Part shown: positions 42,978 through 53,976 of the stretch, one piece after another | Numbering within the stretch: position 1 is the first letter of the stretch | Layout of the letters: the number at the start of each line of letters is the position of its first letter | Source: Pseudomonas aestuarii | GTDB taxonomy: Bacteria > Pseudomonadota > Gammaproteobacteria > Pseudomonadales > Pseudomonadaceae | Reading direction: 5' to 3' | Assembly (NCBI RefSeq): GCF_027988105.1 | Contig: NZ_JAQJZJ010000010.1 | Span: 62,001-126,000, forward strand | DNA: 64,000 nucleotides | Notes under the pieces: model-generated | What the model was told of the DNA's origin: nothing | The model's database searches: none | The model's input: the letters and a program-made list of their open reading frames with translations, nothing else | Position numbers and translations under genes: made by a program

Positions 42978-43472
42978 ATGCCCGAACACATCCACGCCCG
43001 TGTCGAATCCTGCTACCAGCAGGCCGAGGTTTTTTTCAAACAGCGCTTTGTCCGTGCCGAAGTAAGCTTCAAGCTGCGCGGGCAAAAGGCCGGGGTAGCG
43101 CACCTGACGGAAAACAAACTGCGCTTCAACCCCCAGCTATACCGGGAAAACCGCGACGACTTCCTCAAACAGACGGTGGCCCACGAAGTAGCGCACCTGA
43201 TCGCCCATCAACTGTTTGGCCTGAAGATCCAACCTCACGGCGAGGAATGGCAACTGATCATGCGCGGCGTCTATGAGTTGCCGCCAAACCGCTGCCATAG
43301 CTATGACGTCACGCGTCGCAAGGTCAGCCGCTTCATCTACCGCTGCAGCTGCCCCCAGGGCGATTTTCCCTTCTCCGCCCAACGTCACGCCCTGGTCGGC
43401 AAAGGCCGACGCTACTACTGTCGGCGCTGCAAGGTGACCCTGAGTTTTACCGGCGAACAGCGGGTGGAGTGA
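42978..43472 (+). CDS. sprT: SprT family zinc metalloprotein
   Basis: A 164-residue SprT-like protein. The zincin motif HEVAHLIAHQLFG is at about residues 72-84. The C-terminal zinc ribbon has CSCPQGDF and YYCRRCKVTL. Related to eukaryotic Spartan protease, but bacterial activity is not well established. It starts at ATG after ggttacgccc. Confidence 0.9.
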   Translation: MPEHIHARVESCYQQAEVFFKQRFVRAEVSFKLRGQKAGVAHLTENKLRFNPQLYRENRDDFLKQTVAHEVAHLIAHQLFGLKIQPHGEEWQLIMRGVYELPPNRCHSYDVTRRKVSRFIYRCSCPQGDFPFSAQRHALVGKGRRYYCRRCKVTLSFTGEQRVE

Positions 43473-43654
43473 ACGGCGCCCGCCCCTGCAACATCTATCA
43501 CGAACTGCTACGAACCGTTTGCACTAACAGTCGCCCAATACCTGCCCATCCCGCCGCCCGAATAGCTGCGGGTAGCGCTGGCGCGCGGGCTGCCGAGTGG
43601 CTAAGCGGTGCGGCTGTCACGCGAGCCAACCCGGACCTGTCGCCGGCACGCTTG

Positions 43655-43858
43655 TTCAGCGCTATTCTCGATGTGCTGCAGGTGGCGATCATCGGCGGCA
43701 GCCTGCGGCGCTTGCCGCGCGAGGCCGACGGCAAGCTGGTGGAACGGGACTTCATGGGATTGCCGCTGACCTTCGATCACCGCGCGGTGAACGGCGCGCC
43801 AGCCGCGGACTTTCTCGATGATCTGTGCCGGCGACTGGAACACGACGAGGTGACATGA
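43655..43858 (+). pseudogene. C-terminal remnant of a 2-oxoacid dehydrogenase E2 acyltransferase
   Basis: About 67 codons align with the very end of lipoyl-dependent acyltransferases: FSAILDVLQVAIIG against the F-x-PI-N-PQ-VAI-G strand, ADGKLVERDFMGLPLTFD, and the catalytic DHRAVNG motif. Everything upstream (lipoyl and most of the catalytic domain) is missing, and no start codon with ribosome site is evident. It ends with an ATGA overlap onto the lipoate-ligase-like gene, so it may still serve as a coupling leader. The parent could be an acetoin or branched-chain dehydrogenase. Confidence 0.7.
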
Positions 43859-44625
43859 CAACCATACAGCGACTGCCGGTCGAAGCCGGCCTGGATGCGG
43901 AACGGCAATTGCTGGACAGCGTGCATGCCGGCGCCCTCGACTGCGGCCTGCTGTTCTGGCGGCCGCAGGATGCCGCGCTGGTGATGCCGCGCCGGCTCAG
44001 CCGCCTGGACGGCTTCATTACCGCTCAGGCGGCCTGTGTGCAGCAGGGCTGGCCGGTGGCCCTGCGCGACACCGGCGGCGAGCCGGTGCCGCAGTCGCCA
44101 GCGGTGCTCAACGTGGCCCTGGCCTACGCGGTGCCGGCGAGCGACGACGAACAGAAACGCATCGAAACGGCCTACCTGCGCCTGTGCGAACCGTTACGCG
44201 CCTGGCTACGCGGCCTGGGCCTGGATCCCGGCCTGGGCGAAGTGGACGGCGCCTTCTGCGACGGCCGCTACAACGTCACCCTGAAGCAACGCAAGCTGGC
44301 CGGCACCGCGCAACGCTGGCGGCGGCGACCGAGTGACGGCCGCCACCTGTGCCTGGTCCATGCGGCGGTGCTGCTGGAGAACCAGCGCCAGGCGATGGTC
44401 GAGGTGGTCAATAGCTTCTATGCCGGTTGCGAACTGCCGAGCCGGTGCCGGGTCGCCAGCCATGTGGCGCTGGAGGAGTTGCTCGAGGATGTCTGGTCGG
44501 CGACAGATGGCCTGTTCAGTTGCTACCGGCAGCAGCTTGGTGCAGCCGGGTTGTCGCCTTGCGCAGATGAATTAGGCGGGACGAATCTCACAAGCTATAA
44601 GCCCAGCCTGCAGGCCGCCCGCTAA
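43855..44625 (+). CDS. Lipoate-protein ligase A-like protein
   Basis: A 256-residue BPL/LplA/LipB-fold protein. Motifs include RDTGGEPVPQSPAVLNVALAY (cf. the RRxTGG...N motif of LplA) and DGRYNVTLKQRKLAGTAQRWRR with the conserved Lys. It would attach lipoate (or octanoate) to lipoyl domains. It lies directly after an E2 remnant, so a lost oxoacid dehydrogenase locus may explain its position. It lacks the LplA C-terminal accessory domain. Substrate carrier is unknown. Confidence 0.75.
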   Translation: MTTIQRLPVEAGLDAERQLLDSVHAGALDCGLLFWRPQDAALVMPRRLSRLDGFITAQAACVQQGWPVALRDTGGEPVPQSPAVLNVALAYAVPASDDEQKRIETAYLRLCEPLRAWLRGLGLDPGLGEVDGAFCDGRYNVTLKQRKLAGTAQRWRRRPSDGRHLCLVHAAVLLENQRQAMVEVVNSFYAGCELPSRCRVASHVALEELLEDVWSATDGLFSCYRQQLGAAGLSPCADELGGTNLTSYKPSLQAAR

Positions 44626-44635
44626 AGCCCAGGCA

Positions 44636-44670
44636 GAAAAAAGCCCGACACCAGGTCGGGCTTCTTCTGC
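44636..44670. terminator. Bidirectional terminator between the ligase-like gene and efp
   Basis: Stem aagcccgac (44641-44649) and gtcgggctt (44655-44663), loop accag, flanked by agaaaaaag on the left and cttcttct on the right. It fits two convergent genes. Confidence 0.8.
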
Positions 44671-44689
44671 TCGCGGGTAGCGCCAGTAT

Positions 44690-45262
44690 TTAGACTGGAG
44701 CTTTAGCGCGGGACTTGTACTCACCGGTGCGGGTGTCGATTTCGATCCAGTCGTCGATATTGCAGAAGTCTGCAACCTTGACTTCAGTGCCGTTGCTCAG
44801 CTTGGCAGTCTTCATTACCTTGCCGGAAGTGTCGCCACGGGCGGAACCTTCGGTGTAGGCGATCTGGCGCACGATGGTGGTCGGCAGGTCGACCGAAACC
44901 ACTTTGCCTTCGAAGAACACGGCTTCGCAGATATCGGTCATACCGTCGACGATGAACGGCATGACGCTTTCCAGGTCATCCTTGTTCAGCTCGTACTGGT
45001 TGAACTCATCGTCCATGAAGACGTAGTTCGGCTCGCTGTAGTAGGAGTAGGTCACAGCGACGCGATCGAGGATGACCGGCTCGAGCTTGTCGTCGGCCTT
45101 GTACACGGTCTCGGTCGAGGACCCCGTCAGCAGGTTGCGCAGCTTCATCTTGACGATAGCGCTGTTACGGCCGGACTTGGTGAACTCGGCCTTCTGGATA
45201 AGCCAAGGCTGGCCGTCAATCAGGGCCACACTGTTGGGCTTCATTTCTTGTGCGGTTTTCAT
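44690..45262 (-). CDS. efp: Translation elongation factor P
   Basis: A 190-residue EF-P. It rescues ribosomes stalled at polyproline. The modified loop has Arg32 in KSGRNSA instead of Lys, the mark of the EarP-rhamnosylated subtype, and earP lies directly upstream (46 bases). The three-domain length is normal, ending in EYKSRAKAPV. Confidence 0.97.
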   Translation of the reverse strand: MKTAQEMKPNSVALIDGQPWLIQKAEFTKSGRNSAIVKMKLRNLLTGSSTETVYKADDKLEPVILDRVAVTYSYYSEPNYVFMDDEFNQYELNKDDLESVMPFIVDGMTDICEAVFFEGKVVSVDLPTTIVRQIAYTEGSARGDTSGKVMKTAKLSNGTEVKVADFCNIDDWIEIDTRTGEYKSRAKAPV

Positions 45263-45308
45263 ACTAATATCCGGATTTGGATGGAGATACGGAATTCTAG
45301 GCCGCGTA

Positions 45309-46454
45309 TCATAGCCAATTTTGGTAAAACTCTACCAGTGCCTCGGCAAGATCAGCTTGAGAGGCCCGTTGTAGACACCACCGTTCCGCATGCTCGGCCA
45401 ACTCCGGCCACACCTGCAACAGCGCATCCCAGCTCGCCCCCATGGCGGCACCGGCATTCCATGCCCGCCACAGCCCCTCCAGCGCCGCACTCGCAGCAGG
45501 CGAAAGGCCCTTGGTATAAAGCGCCAGAAATGCCTCGAGCTTGTACCAGTGGGCGTTCTCCTCTTGCTCGTAGATATGCCAGAGCAAGGGTCTCCCGGCC
45601 CACTGCGCGCGGACGAACGAATCCTCACCGCGCACCGCATTGAAGTCACAACTCCAGAGCAGGCGGTCGTATTGTTCCTGCTCGACGAAAGGCAGCACCT
45701 GGACGTGCAACCGGCCGCGCTGCTGCTGATCGCCGGCAACCAGTGTCGCGCAGCCGAGCCAGGCTTGCAGATCGGCGAGAATGCGCCCTTCCGGCACCAG
45801 CAACTGGGTCACCTGGGGTTCAGCCGCCAGCACCTCCAGCCAACTGGCCAGGGCGCGGTTCTCGTAGGCGAACAAGGACACCAGGCGTGCCCCCGCAATC
45901 GGCGCTACCCCCAGCCCCATGAGAAACTGCGCACGCGCCAGTGGATCTGCCTGAAACGCCCGGCGCTGCTCCAGCAGATCACGCTCGCGCAGCAAACCTC
46001 CGCTGCCCGTGGTAAAGCCGGGGAAAAAGAAAAACTTCTGCAAGCCATTGGACTGCAATGACGGCAAACCATGGCAGCCCTCGACCCAGTCCTCGGCGCT
46101 GAGGTACTCCAAGTTCAGCCACAGCACCTTCTGTGGCCGCGCCGCCATCGCCGCGACATAAGCGTCCGGCAACTCGCAGGCAAACGCCTCGATCACCACA
46201 TCCGCCGGCTGCACAGGCTGCCAGGGCAGCAGCCACTGACGAACCTCCACGCCCTGTCGCAATTGCTGCGCCGCGTGCCTGTCGGCCTGGGGACACAGAC
46301 GAGCGAAGGCGCCAAGGTCATCCAGCCACAGGCGCACCGCCACCCCATGCTCGGCCGCCAATTGCTTCGCCAGGCGCCAGGTCACGCCGATATCGCCGTA
46401 GTTATCGACAACGCTACAGAAAATGTCCCACTTCACACTTGAGTTTCCCGCCAT
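45309..46454 (-). CDS. earP: EF-P arginine rhamnosyltransferase
   Basis: A 381-residue GT-B fold glycosyltransferase that transfers rhamnose from dTDP-rhamnose to Arg32 of EF-P. Recognised by family text: DIFCSVVDNYGDIGVTWRLAKQL, FEFPGFTTGSGGL-type segment (here FFFPGFTTGSGGLLRE), and the C-terminal nucleotide-sugar site DFNAVRGEDSFVRAQWAGRPLLWHIY. It is in the same direction as efp and probably co-transcribed. Confidence 0.95.
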   Translation of the reverse strand: MAGNSSVKWDIFCSVVDNYGDIGVTWRLAKQLAAEHGVAVRLWLDDLGAFARLCPQADRHAAQQLRQGVEVRQWLLPWQPVQPADVVIEAFACELPDAYVAAMAARPQKVLWLNLEYLSAEDWVEGCHGLPSLQSNGLQKFFFFPGFTTGSGGLLRERDLLEQRRAFQADPLARAQFLMGLGVAPIAGARLVSLFAYENRALASWLEVLAAEPQVTQLLVPEGRILADLQAWLGCATLVAGDQQQRGRLHVQVLPFVEQEQYDRLLWSCDFNAVRGEDSFVRAQWAGRPLLWHIYEQEENAHWYKLEAFLALYTKGLSPAASAALEGLWRAWNAGAAMGASWDALLQVWPELAEHAERWCLQRASQADLAEALVEFYQNWL

Positions 46455-46926
46455 GAAAACACGCAGTTTAGCGCCTTAGCAGGCCCGAACAGCAGCGCGA
46501 GGACCGAGGCAAAATCGGCATACGCCGCCCCCTGCCACACCACTCGCCATAACCGCAGACGGATCCGCACCGTGCGGCTTGATAGGTTGAGGTTATGGGC
46601 GACGTACCAGCCCAAGCTGTCGAACCAGGCAATGTTCAACAGGCGATTCAAGTTCAGGCGACTGTTTGTGCCAATAACGGCGACAGCCGGCCGCCCCGCG
46701 GCGCCTAGGGCGGCTTTCTCGACCACGCCATTGATCAACGTTCCCGCATCCCGACAAACACGGAACAGCCGAATAACCGCCCGACCCGAAGGTCGCCCGC
46801 CTAAGCGATCAATCGAGATGCCGTGGTCGACCCGGTCAACGGACGTGCCCAGGTCAACATCTGTCTTGCGGATTCAGGCATCAGCATGGACTAGCTGGCT
46901 GGGGCCGGCTTCTCAAGCAGCCTGAG
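46455..46926. other. Long intergenic region, no gene recognised
   Basis: About 470 bases. Some frames are open (for example minus 46433-46738) but show no family, no ribosome site and overlap earP. The tract cgatcaatcgagatgccg (around 46806) recalls the gattgatcg motif at 49518. Otherwise I see nothing. Confidence 0.35.
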
Positions 46927-47040
46927 TTATTGCTGGCTGACCCAGAATACCGCTGTGGCTACAACTAACAGAATCAGGACAAAGATCGCCCTGGCGTCGA
47001 CAACGCTATCTCGGCTGTCGTATTCAGTATGGTCGGTCAT
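46927..47040 (-). CDS. 37-residue single-pass membrane peptide
   Basis: A short frame that begins MTDHTEYDSRDSVVDARAIF and ends in a hydrophobic helix (VLILLVVATAVFWV) and SQQ. An aaaaaggg ribosome site precedes the ATG. The polar N-terminus and single helix look like conserved short membrane proteins of pseudomonads. It is divergent from cysI. I assign no function. Confidence 0.6.
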   Translation of the reverse strand: MTDHTEYDSRDSVVDARAIFVLILLVVATAVFWVSQQ

Positions 47041-47278
47041 GGGCTACCCTTTTTATTATGCTTATGAGTGATTCGCTTATGCAGTTAAGCCTAGGTCGCG
47101 CGCTTGCTCAAGCGTGACGGTTATGCTCTTGCCCATCCTTAGCACTCAAAGTTCTTACCATATACTCAAACTTCACTTTTGCGCATAACCCTGAGCTGGT
47201 ATCTTCCCTCAGCTCCGCTAAGGGGTGCGCGGCCGTGCGCGCAGAATTGCTGTAAGCAGCCTGAAAACAGGACCCTTC

Positions 47279-48920
<1,642 letters not shown>

Positions 48921-48937
<17 letters not shown>

Positions 48938-49418
48938 GAACGGCCAGGTGGTCGACGAATCCTGGCATCTGCTGCCCAAGGATACGACCCTCGACGGCCT
49001 GAGCAACTGTGATGACCTGATCGTGCCCCTGGCTCTGTGGGTCGAACACCCGAGCGCACTCAAGGCCCGCGACGGCGGCCTGGGCGTTTGGCTGGACGCC
49101 GGCGAGGAGATTGAGGAAATCGCCGACCAGCTGGACAACTTCCAGGTAATCGCCCTTAACTTTCCTGCCTTCACCGATGGGCGTCACTGTTCCAGCGCTT
49201 ATTTGCTGCGCACCCGCTATGGCTACAAGGGTGAAGTGCGCGCCATTGGCGATGTGCTGCGTGATCAGCTATTCGCGTTAAAGCGCTGCGGTTTCGATGC
49301 CTTCGCCCTGCGCGAAGACAAGGATCCGCAGGACGCACTGAAAGCGTTCGAGGAATTCTCCGAGGTGTATCAGGCCTCCAGCGACCAGCCGCAACCGCTG
49401 TTTCGCCGCCGCGCCTGA
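48921..49418 (+). CDS. DUF934 family protein, CysI partner
   Basis: A 165-residue DUF934 protein (MQRIIKNGQVVDESW, NFPAFTDGRHCSSAYLLRTRYGYKGEVRAIGDVLRDQL written in parts). It overlaps the cysI end by 17 bases and so is translationally coupled. Family members always travel with cysI and are thought to serve as an oxidoreductase or electron-transfer partner, but this is not proven. Confidence 0.9.
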
Positions 49419-49612
49419 CCCGCGAACTCGAGTAGGCGGCGGGATGACTCCCGCCGCTCCCCAGCCTCACCCGCCCGCACGATCCACTACACAGTGGATC
49501 AGGCCATACGATTAAGCCGATTGATCGTATCCGCTATCGAGACCAACCCTGGTCGCCCCCAGCGCTTCTTCGCCAGCCGCCTGAGGTGTCAATCCTGAAG
49601 TGTCGGAACACC

Positions 49613-49785
49613 GTAGGGTGGGTTAGCGGCGCCAAGCTTCGAACGAACAACCACCTCGATCGTGGCGCGCCGCGTAACCCACCAGGCGACATGCCGGGTT
49701 GCGCCGATGGTGGGTTACGGCGCAACGGATCTTGCGGGTTCATCGCTGTCGGCAACATGCACCTAACCCACCCTACAGGGGTCGC
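49613..49785. repeat. Interspersed repeat cluster (gtagggtgggtta family)
   Basis: At least four copies or half-copies in alternating orientation of gtagggtgggtta / taacccacc, separated by gcg-rich spacers. They could form long hairpins at RNA level. The element is intergenic and has no frame. Confidence 0.55.
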
Positions 49786-49891
49786 GGTTCATGGGTAAGA
49801 GCGCGGTTGACCGCCGATATCCAGGGCGAGCCGCATTGCCCCAGACCGATCACGTTGCCCTTACGCGCAACCCGACATGCCACGCACCAAT

Positions 49892-49915
49892 AAAAAACGC
49901 GGCCGAAGCCGCGTT
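49892..49915 (-). terminator. UUCG-loop terminator for the aldehyde dehydrogenase gene
   Basis: On the minus strand aacgcggc-ttcg-gccgcgtt followed by ttttatt, an 8-bp stem with the very stable UUCG tetraloop. It lies about 120 bases after the aldehyde dehydrogenase stop. Confidence 0.85.
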
Positions 49916-49930
49916 GCGAGAGTGATTTGC

Positions 49931-49955
49931 TGCCGTCAATATCAGGCCACTGCAG
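49931..49955. repeat. 25-bp direct repeat, copy 1 (downstream of exaC)
   Basis: tgccgtcaatatcaggccac plus tgcag. It matches 22 of 25 bases with the copy at 51774-51798, so the two copies bracket exaC at its 3' and 5' sides. Function is unknown; a regulator site, an attachment site or a rearrangement scar are possible. Confidence 0.5.
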
Positions 49956-50036
49956 CCTGTTGCAAACCTCGCCCGAGGGCATATCGCAGGTAAACCCGGC
50001 GCACGGGAGCACGTGCGCCGAGGAGCATCATCGGAC

Positions 50037-51557
<1,521 letters not shown>

Positions 51558-51773
51558 GATGATGACCTCTCTTCTCTTGTCGGAGCCTGTCCCCGGAAAC
51601 GTGGAACAGGTCATGGTTCGATATTAGGAAGCTGCCGGCTCGACCGGTATGCGCCCATGGCACAGAACGTCTCGTTATTTGGTAGTAGATGCGCAGGTTG
51701 TCTATGCCCGGCGTTTGCCCGTCCAGTTGGAACTGCCGTTGGAAAATTCAGCGTAGCTGCTTCTGCTAGTGCA

Positions 51774-51798
51774 TGCCGTCGATATCCGGCCAATGCAG
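51774..51798. repeat. 25-bp direct repeat, copy 2 (upstream of exaC)
   Basis: tgccgtcgatatccggccaa plus tgcag; see the copy at 49931-49955. It sits about 220 bases upstream of the exaC start. Confidence 0.5.
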
Positions 51799-52172
51799 CT
51801 GCACAGACGCGCTGGGCAGAGAGCGGCAATCCACACCTGCACAGCTGTATGGTGTTGGCAGCCAAGGCTGCATGAGGTTCGATCCTGCATGGATGGCTCG
51901 ATCCCACCGCACCTGAGCGCTTGTGAAATAACGCTCGCCTACTGCGCTAGCCTGCAATCGCCCTCTGCCCCGGCCAATTAGCTCGAGCGATCCGCGACTC
52001 GCAGGGCTCACAGCCGCCGTGCCGCGGCATAGGCGACTGCTTGTGTTCGGCGACGTTTTTACATCAACAGAAACTTGCCGAGTACATTTCCCTTTCACTC
52101 AAGCGGGTAACCAAACACATCGGCCGAGAGAAAAAAGGCACTTATGTTACGGGCCAACTGCACATTCACCCT

Positions 52173-52186
52173 TGATTACAATCAAC
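52173..52186. promoter_or_regulatory. Perfect-dyad candidate operator upstream of pqqA
   Basis: The 14 bases ttgattacaatcaa form an inverted repeat (ttgatt ac aatcaa), 163 bases before the pqqA start in the AT-rich leader. A similar half, acaatcagg, appears about 30 bases downstream. The binding protein is unknown. Confidence 0.4.
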
Positions 52187-52348
52187 AACCGAACAGCTTA
52201 CTGCAACTATTACAATCAGGTAGCAAACGTACTACCAACTGCCCGTACATTTAACCCTAAAGTTCTATTAGTGTACGCCAGGACCTGACTGTAGCCTCGA
52301 CTTGCAACATCGCAAACAGTGAACTTACCGCCTAATAGGAGATAGACC

Positions 52349-52423
52349 ATGCAGTGGATAGATCCGGACTTTTGTGACCTGCGTCTGGGCTTCGAAGTCA
52401 CCGCGTACGTTTACGTACGCTAA
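52349..52423 (+). CDS. pqqA: PqqA, PQQ precursor peptide
   Basis: A 24-residue peptide, too short for most gene finders. It reads MQWIDPDFCDLRLGFEVTAY and ends VYVR. Glu16 and Tyr20 are at the E-x3-Y spacing whose side chains PqqE cross-links to form PQQ; the DLRLGFEVT core is standard. An aggaga ribosome site lies at 52337-52342. Odd points are Cys9 and an extra Tyr22 near the C-terminus. It leads the operon pqqA-pqqD-pqqE; pqqB and pqqC are absent. Confidence 0.93.
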   Translation: MQWIDPDFCDLRLGFEVTAYVYVR

Positions 52424-52434
52424 GCCGTTAACCC

Positions 52435-52462
52435 GGCGGAGCGCCTGCGCTGGCGCCTCGCC
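52435..52462 (+). promoter_or_regulatory. Intercistronic hairpin between pqqA and pqqD
   Basis: ggcggagcgcc (52435-52445) pairs with ggcgcctcgcc (52452-52462) around the loop tgcgct, with one mismatch and one G-U pair. No T-run follows, so it is not a full terminator. It likely stabilises the pqqA message or attenuates read-through, giving more precursor than enzyme as in other peptide-precursor operons. Confidence 0.6.
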
Positions 52463-52483
52463 GCACCAGACGCGAGGCAGGCC

Positions 52484-52777
52484 ATGACAACTGTTCCGAT
52501 AGACCTGGCAGACCGTTTCGAAATTCGCCCACCCTTCATGTTCCGCTGGGAACACTCGCAACATGCCCATGTTCTTCTGTACCCCGAAGGCATCGTCAAA
52601 CTGAATAAAACTGGCGGCGACATTCTCAATTGCTGCGATGGTCACACTAACGTGGCCGAAGTGCTCGAGCAACTTGGCGCACTGTATGAAGTGGCCGATG
52701 CGAATGTCATTCGCAATGGTGTCCTGCGTTTTCTGGAGGTGTCCCGTGGCAAAGGCTGGATCCGAATTAAGACTTGA
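52484..52777 (+). CDS. pqqD: PqqD, peptide chaperone of PQQ synthesis
   Basis: A 97-residue RRE-domain protein that binds PqqA and presents it to PqqE. It starts MTTVPIDLADRFEIRPPFMF; core FRWEHSQHAHVLLYPEGIVKLNKTGGDIL and CCDGHTNVAEVLEQL are family text (given in parts). It overlaps pqqE by 32 bases, implying translational coupling. Confidence 0.94.
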   Translation: MTTVPIDLADRFEIRPPFMFRWEHSQHAHVLLYPEGIVKLNKTGGDILNCCDGHTNVAEVLEQLGALYEVADANVIRNGVLRFLEVSRGKGWIRIKT

Positions 52778-53888
52778 TGGTAATGGCAACCCGGTCTGGT
52801 TGTTGCTGGAATTAACCTACCAGTGCCCGTTGCAGTGTGTGTTCTGCAGTAATCCGCGCAACTTTGCCGACTATCGCCGCAATGAATTGAACACGGCCGA
52901 GTGGATCGAGGTGATGCGCCAGGCCCGCGAACTTGGCGCCATGCAGATCGGTTTTTCCGGCGGCGAACCGACGTTGCGCAAGGATCTGGAAATCCTGGTG
53001 GCCGAAGCCGATCGCCTGGGCTACTACACCAACTTGATCACCTCCGGCATCGGCCTCACCGAGGCCCGCCTGCGCGCACTCAAAGACGCCGGCCTGCGGC
53101 ATATCCAGCTCGGCTTCCAGTCTACCGACCGGGCCACGGCGCAACAGCTGGCCGGCGTCGATTGCCTGGAGCGCAAGCTCGGCATGGCCCGCGCGATCAA
53201 GGCGCAGGGCTTCCCGATGGTGCTCAACGTGCCCATCACCCGGCAGAACATCGGCCAGATCCCGCAGATCATCGACTTCGCCGCCGAACTCGGGGTGGAC
53301 TACATGGAGCTGGCCAACGTGCAGTACTACAACTGGGCGCTGCTCAATCGCGAGCAATTGATGCCGACCCGTGAGGAACTGCAACGCGCCGAAGCTCAGG
53401 TGCAAGAAGCCCGCGAGCGCCTGGGTGATCGCCTGACCATCTTCTTCGTCATCCCCGATTATTACGAAGGCCGGCCCAAGGCCTGCATGAACGGCTGGGG
53501 CGCCATCCACCTGACCATCGCACCCAACGGCAACGTCCTGCCCTGCTCCCAGGCCAGCAGCTTCAAGGACCTGGATTTCCCCAATGTGCGCCAGCAGCGC
53601 CTGGGCGAAATCTGGCACGACTCGCCGGTATTCAACCTCTACCGCGGCGATGCCTGGATGCCGCAGCCGTGCCGCAGCTGCGACGAAAAGGAAAAGGACT
53701 TCGGCGGCTGCCGCTGCCAGGCGCTGCTGCTCACCGGCTCCGGCGCCAACACCGATCCGGCGTGCAGCAAGTCGCCCCATCACCAGCTGATCCAGCAGGC
53801 GGTGGCCCTGGCGCAGCAACCACACACCAATCGGCCGCTGATTGCGCGCCACGCCAGCCAGGGGGTGAACCTTGAAACTACCCCATGA
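52746..53888 (+). CDS. pqqE: PqqE, radical SAM PqqA-crosslinking enzyme
   Basis: A 380-residue SPASM radical-SAM enzyme that joins Glu16 and Tyr20 of PqqA. The cluster motif CPLQCVFC (Cys27, Cys31, Cys34) is followed by the GGEPTLRKDLE motif. Auxiliary-cluster Cys occur in PNGNVLPC, CRSCDEKEKDFGGCRCQ and DPACSK. The GTG start at 52746 is supported by ggaggt six bases upstream and the 32-base overlap with pqqD. Downstream, its last codons overlap the start of a 31-residue membrane peptide. Confidence 0.93.
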   Translation: MAKAGSELRLDGNGNPVWLLLELTYQCPLQCVFCSNPRNFADYRRNELNTAEWIEVMRQARELGAMQIGFSGGEPTLRKDLEILVAEADRLGYYTNLITSGIGLTEARLRALKDAGLRHIQLGFQSTDRATAQQLAGVDCLERKLGMARAIKAQGFPMVLNVPITRQNIGQIPQIIDFAAELGVDYMELANVQYYNWALLNREQLMPTREELQRAEAQVQEARERLGDRLTIFFVIPDYYEGRPKACMNGWGAIHLTIAPNGNVLPCSQASSFKDLDFPNVRQQRLGEIWHDSPVFNLYRGDAWMPQPCRSCDEKEKDFGGCRCQALLLTGSGANTDPACSKSPHHQLIQQAVALAQQPHTNRPLIARHASQGVNLETTP

Positions 53889-53967
53889 CTCCTTCGCCGG
53901 CAGCCTTGGCGCCGGCCTCATGCTGACCCTGGGCTGTTACTTGCTGCTCAGGTTCTGGCTGGTATAG
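53872..53967 (+). CDS. 31-residue membrane peptide overlapping pqqE
   Basis: A TTG-started frame (KLPHDSFAGSLGAGLMLTL then GCYLLLRFWLV). It has a single hydrophobic helix and a short polar N-terminus. The ggggg-rich ribosome site gggggtgaacc precedes TTG, and the gene overlaps the end of pqqE by 17 bases, which argues it is translated. It may anchor the operon enzymes to the membrane; that is only inference. Confidence 0.5.
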   Translation: MKLPHDSFAGSLGAGLMLTLGCYLLLRFWLV

Positions 53968-53976
53968 GGGTTGCCC

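Larger units (their letters stand above)
49419..50036. other. Intergenic region with GTAGGGTGGGTTA-type repeats
   Basis: No gene is seen. Between 49613 and 49780 occur repeated motifs gtagggtgggttagcggcgc, gcgcgccgcgtaacccacc, atggtgggttacggcgcaac and aacccaccctacagg, forming inverted copies of a Pseudomonas-type interspersed repeat; a related piece (aagcccaccctacgggttgcgg) lies at 43-64. A terminator for the aldehyde dehydrogenase gene is at 49892-49915. Confidence 0.6.
51558..52348. other. Long divergent intergenic region between exaC and pqqA
   Basis: About 790 bases with no gene that I can support. The 150 bases before pqqA (52150-52340) are AT-rich against GC-rich neighbours (ttgattacaatcaacaacc, ctattacaatcaggtagc) and must carry the pqqA promoter. 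The inverted pair ttgattacaatcaa at 52173-52186 is a possible regulator site: tgatt and aatca are exact inverse halves. Confidence 0.5.

Noticed and set aside
46433..46738. Minus-strand open frame of 101 codons between earP and the small peptide gene
   Set aside because: It overlaps the earP start, has no ribosome site and shows no family similarity that I recognise; left as intergenic.
52746..53888. Reading pqqE as a mycofactocin-type MftC or other SPASM enzyme
   Set aside because: It directly follows a clear PqqA and PqqD, and the motif set (CPLQCVFC start, GGEPTLRKDLE) matches PqqE.
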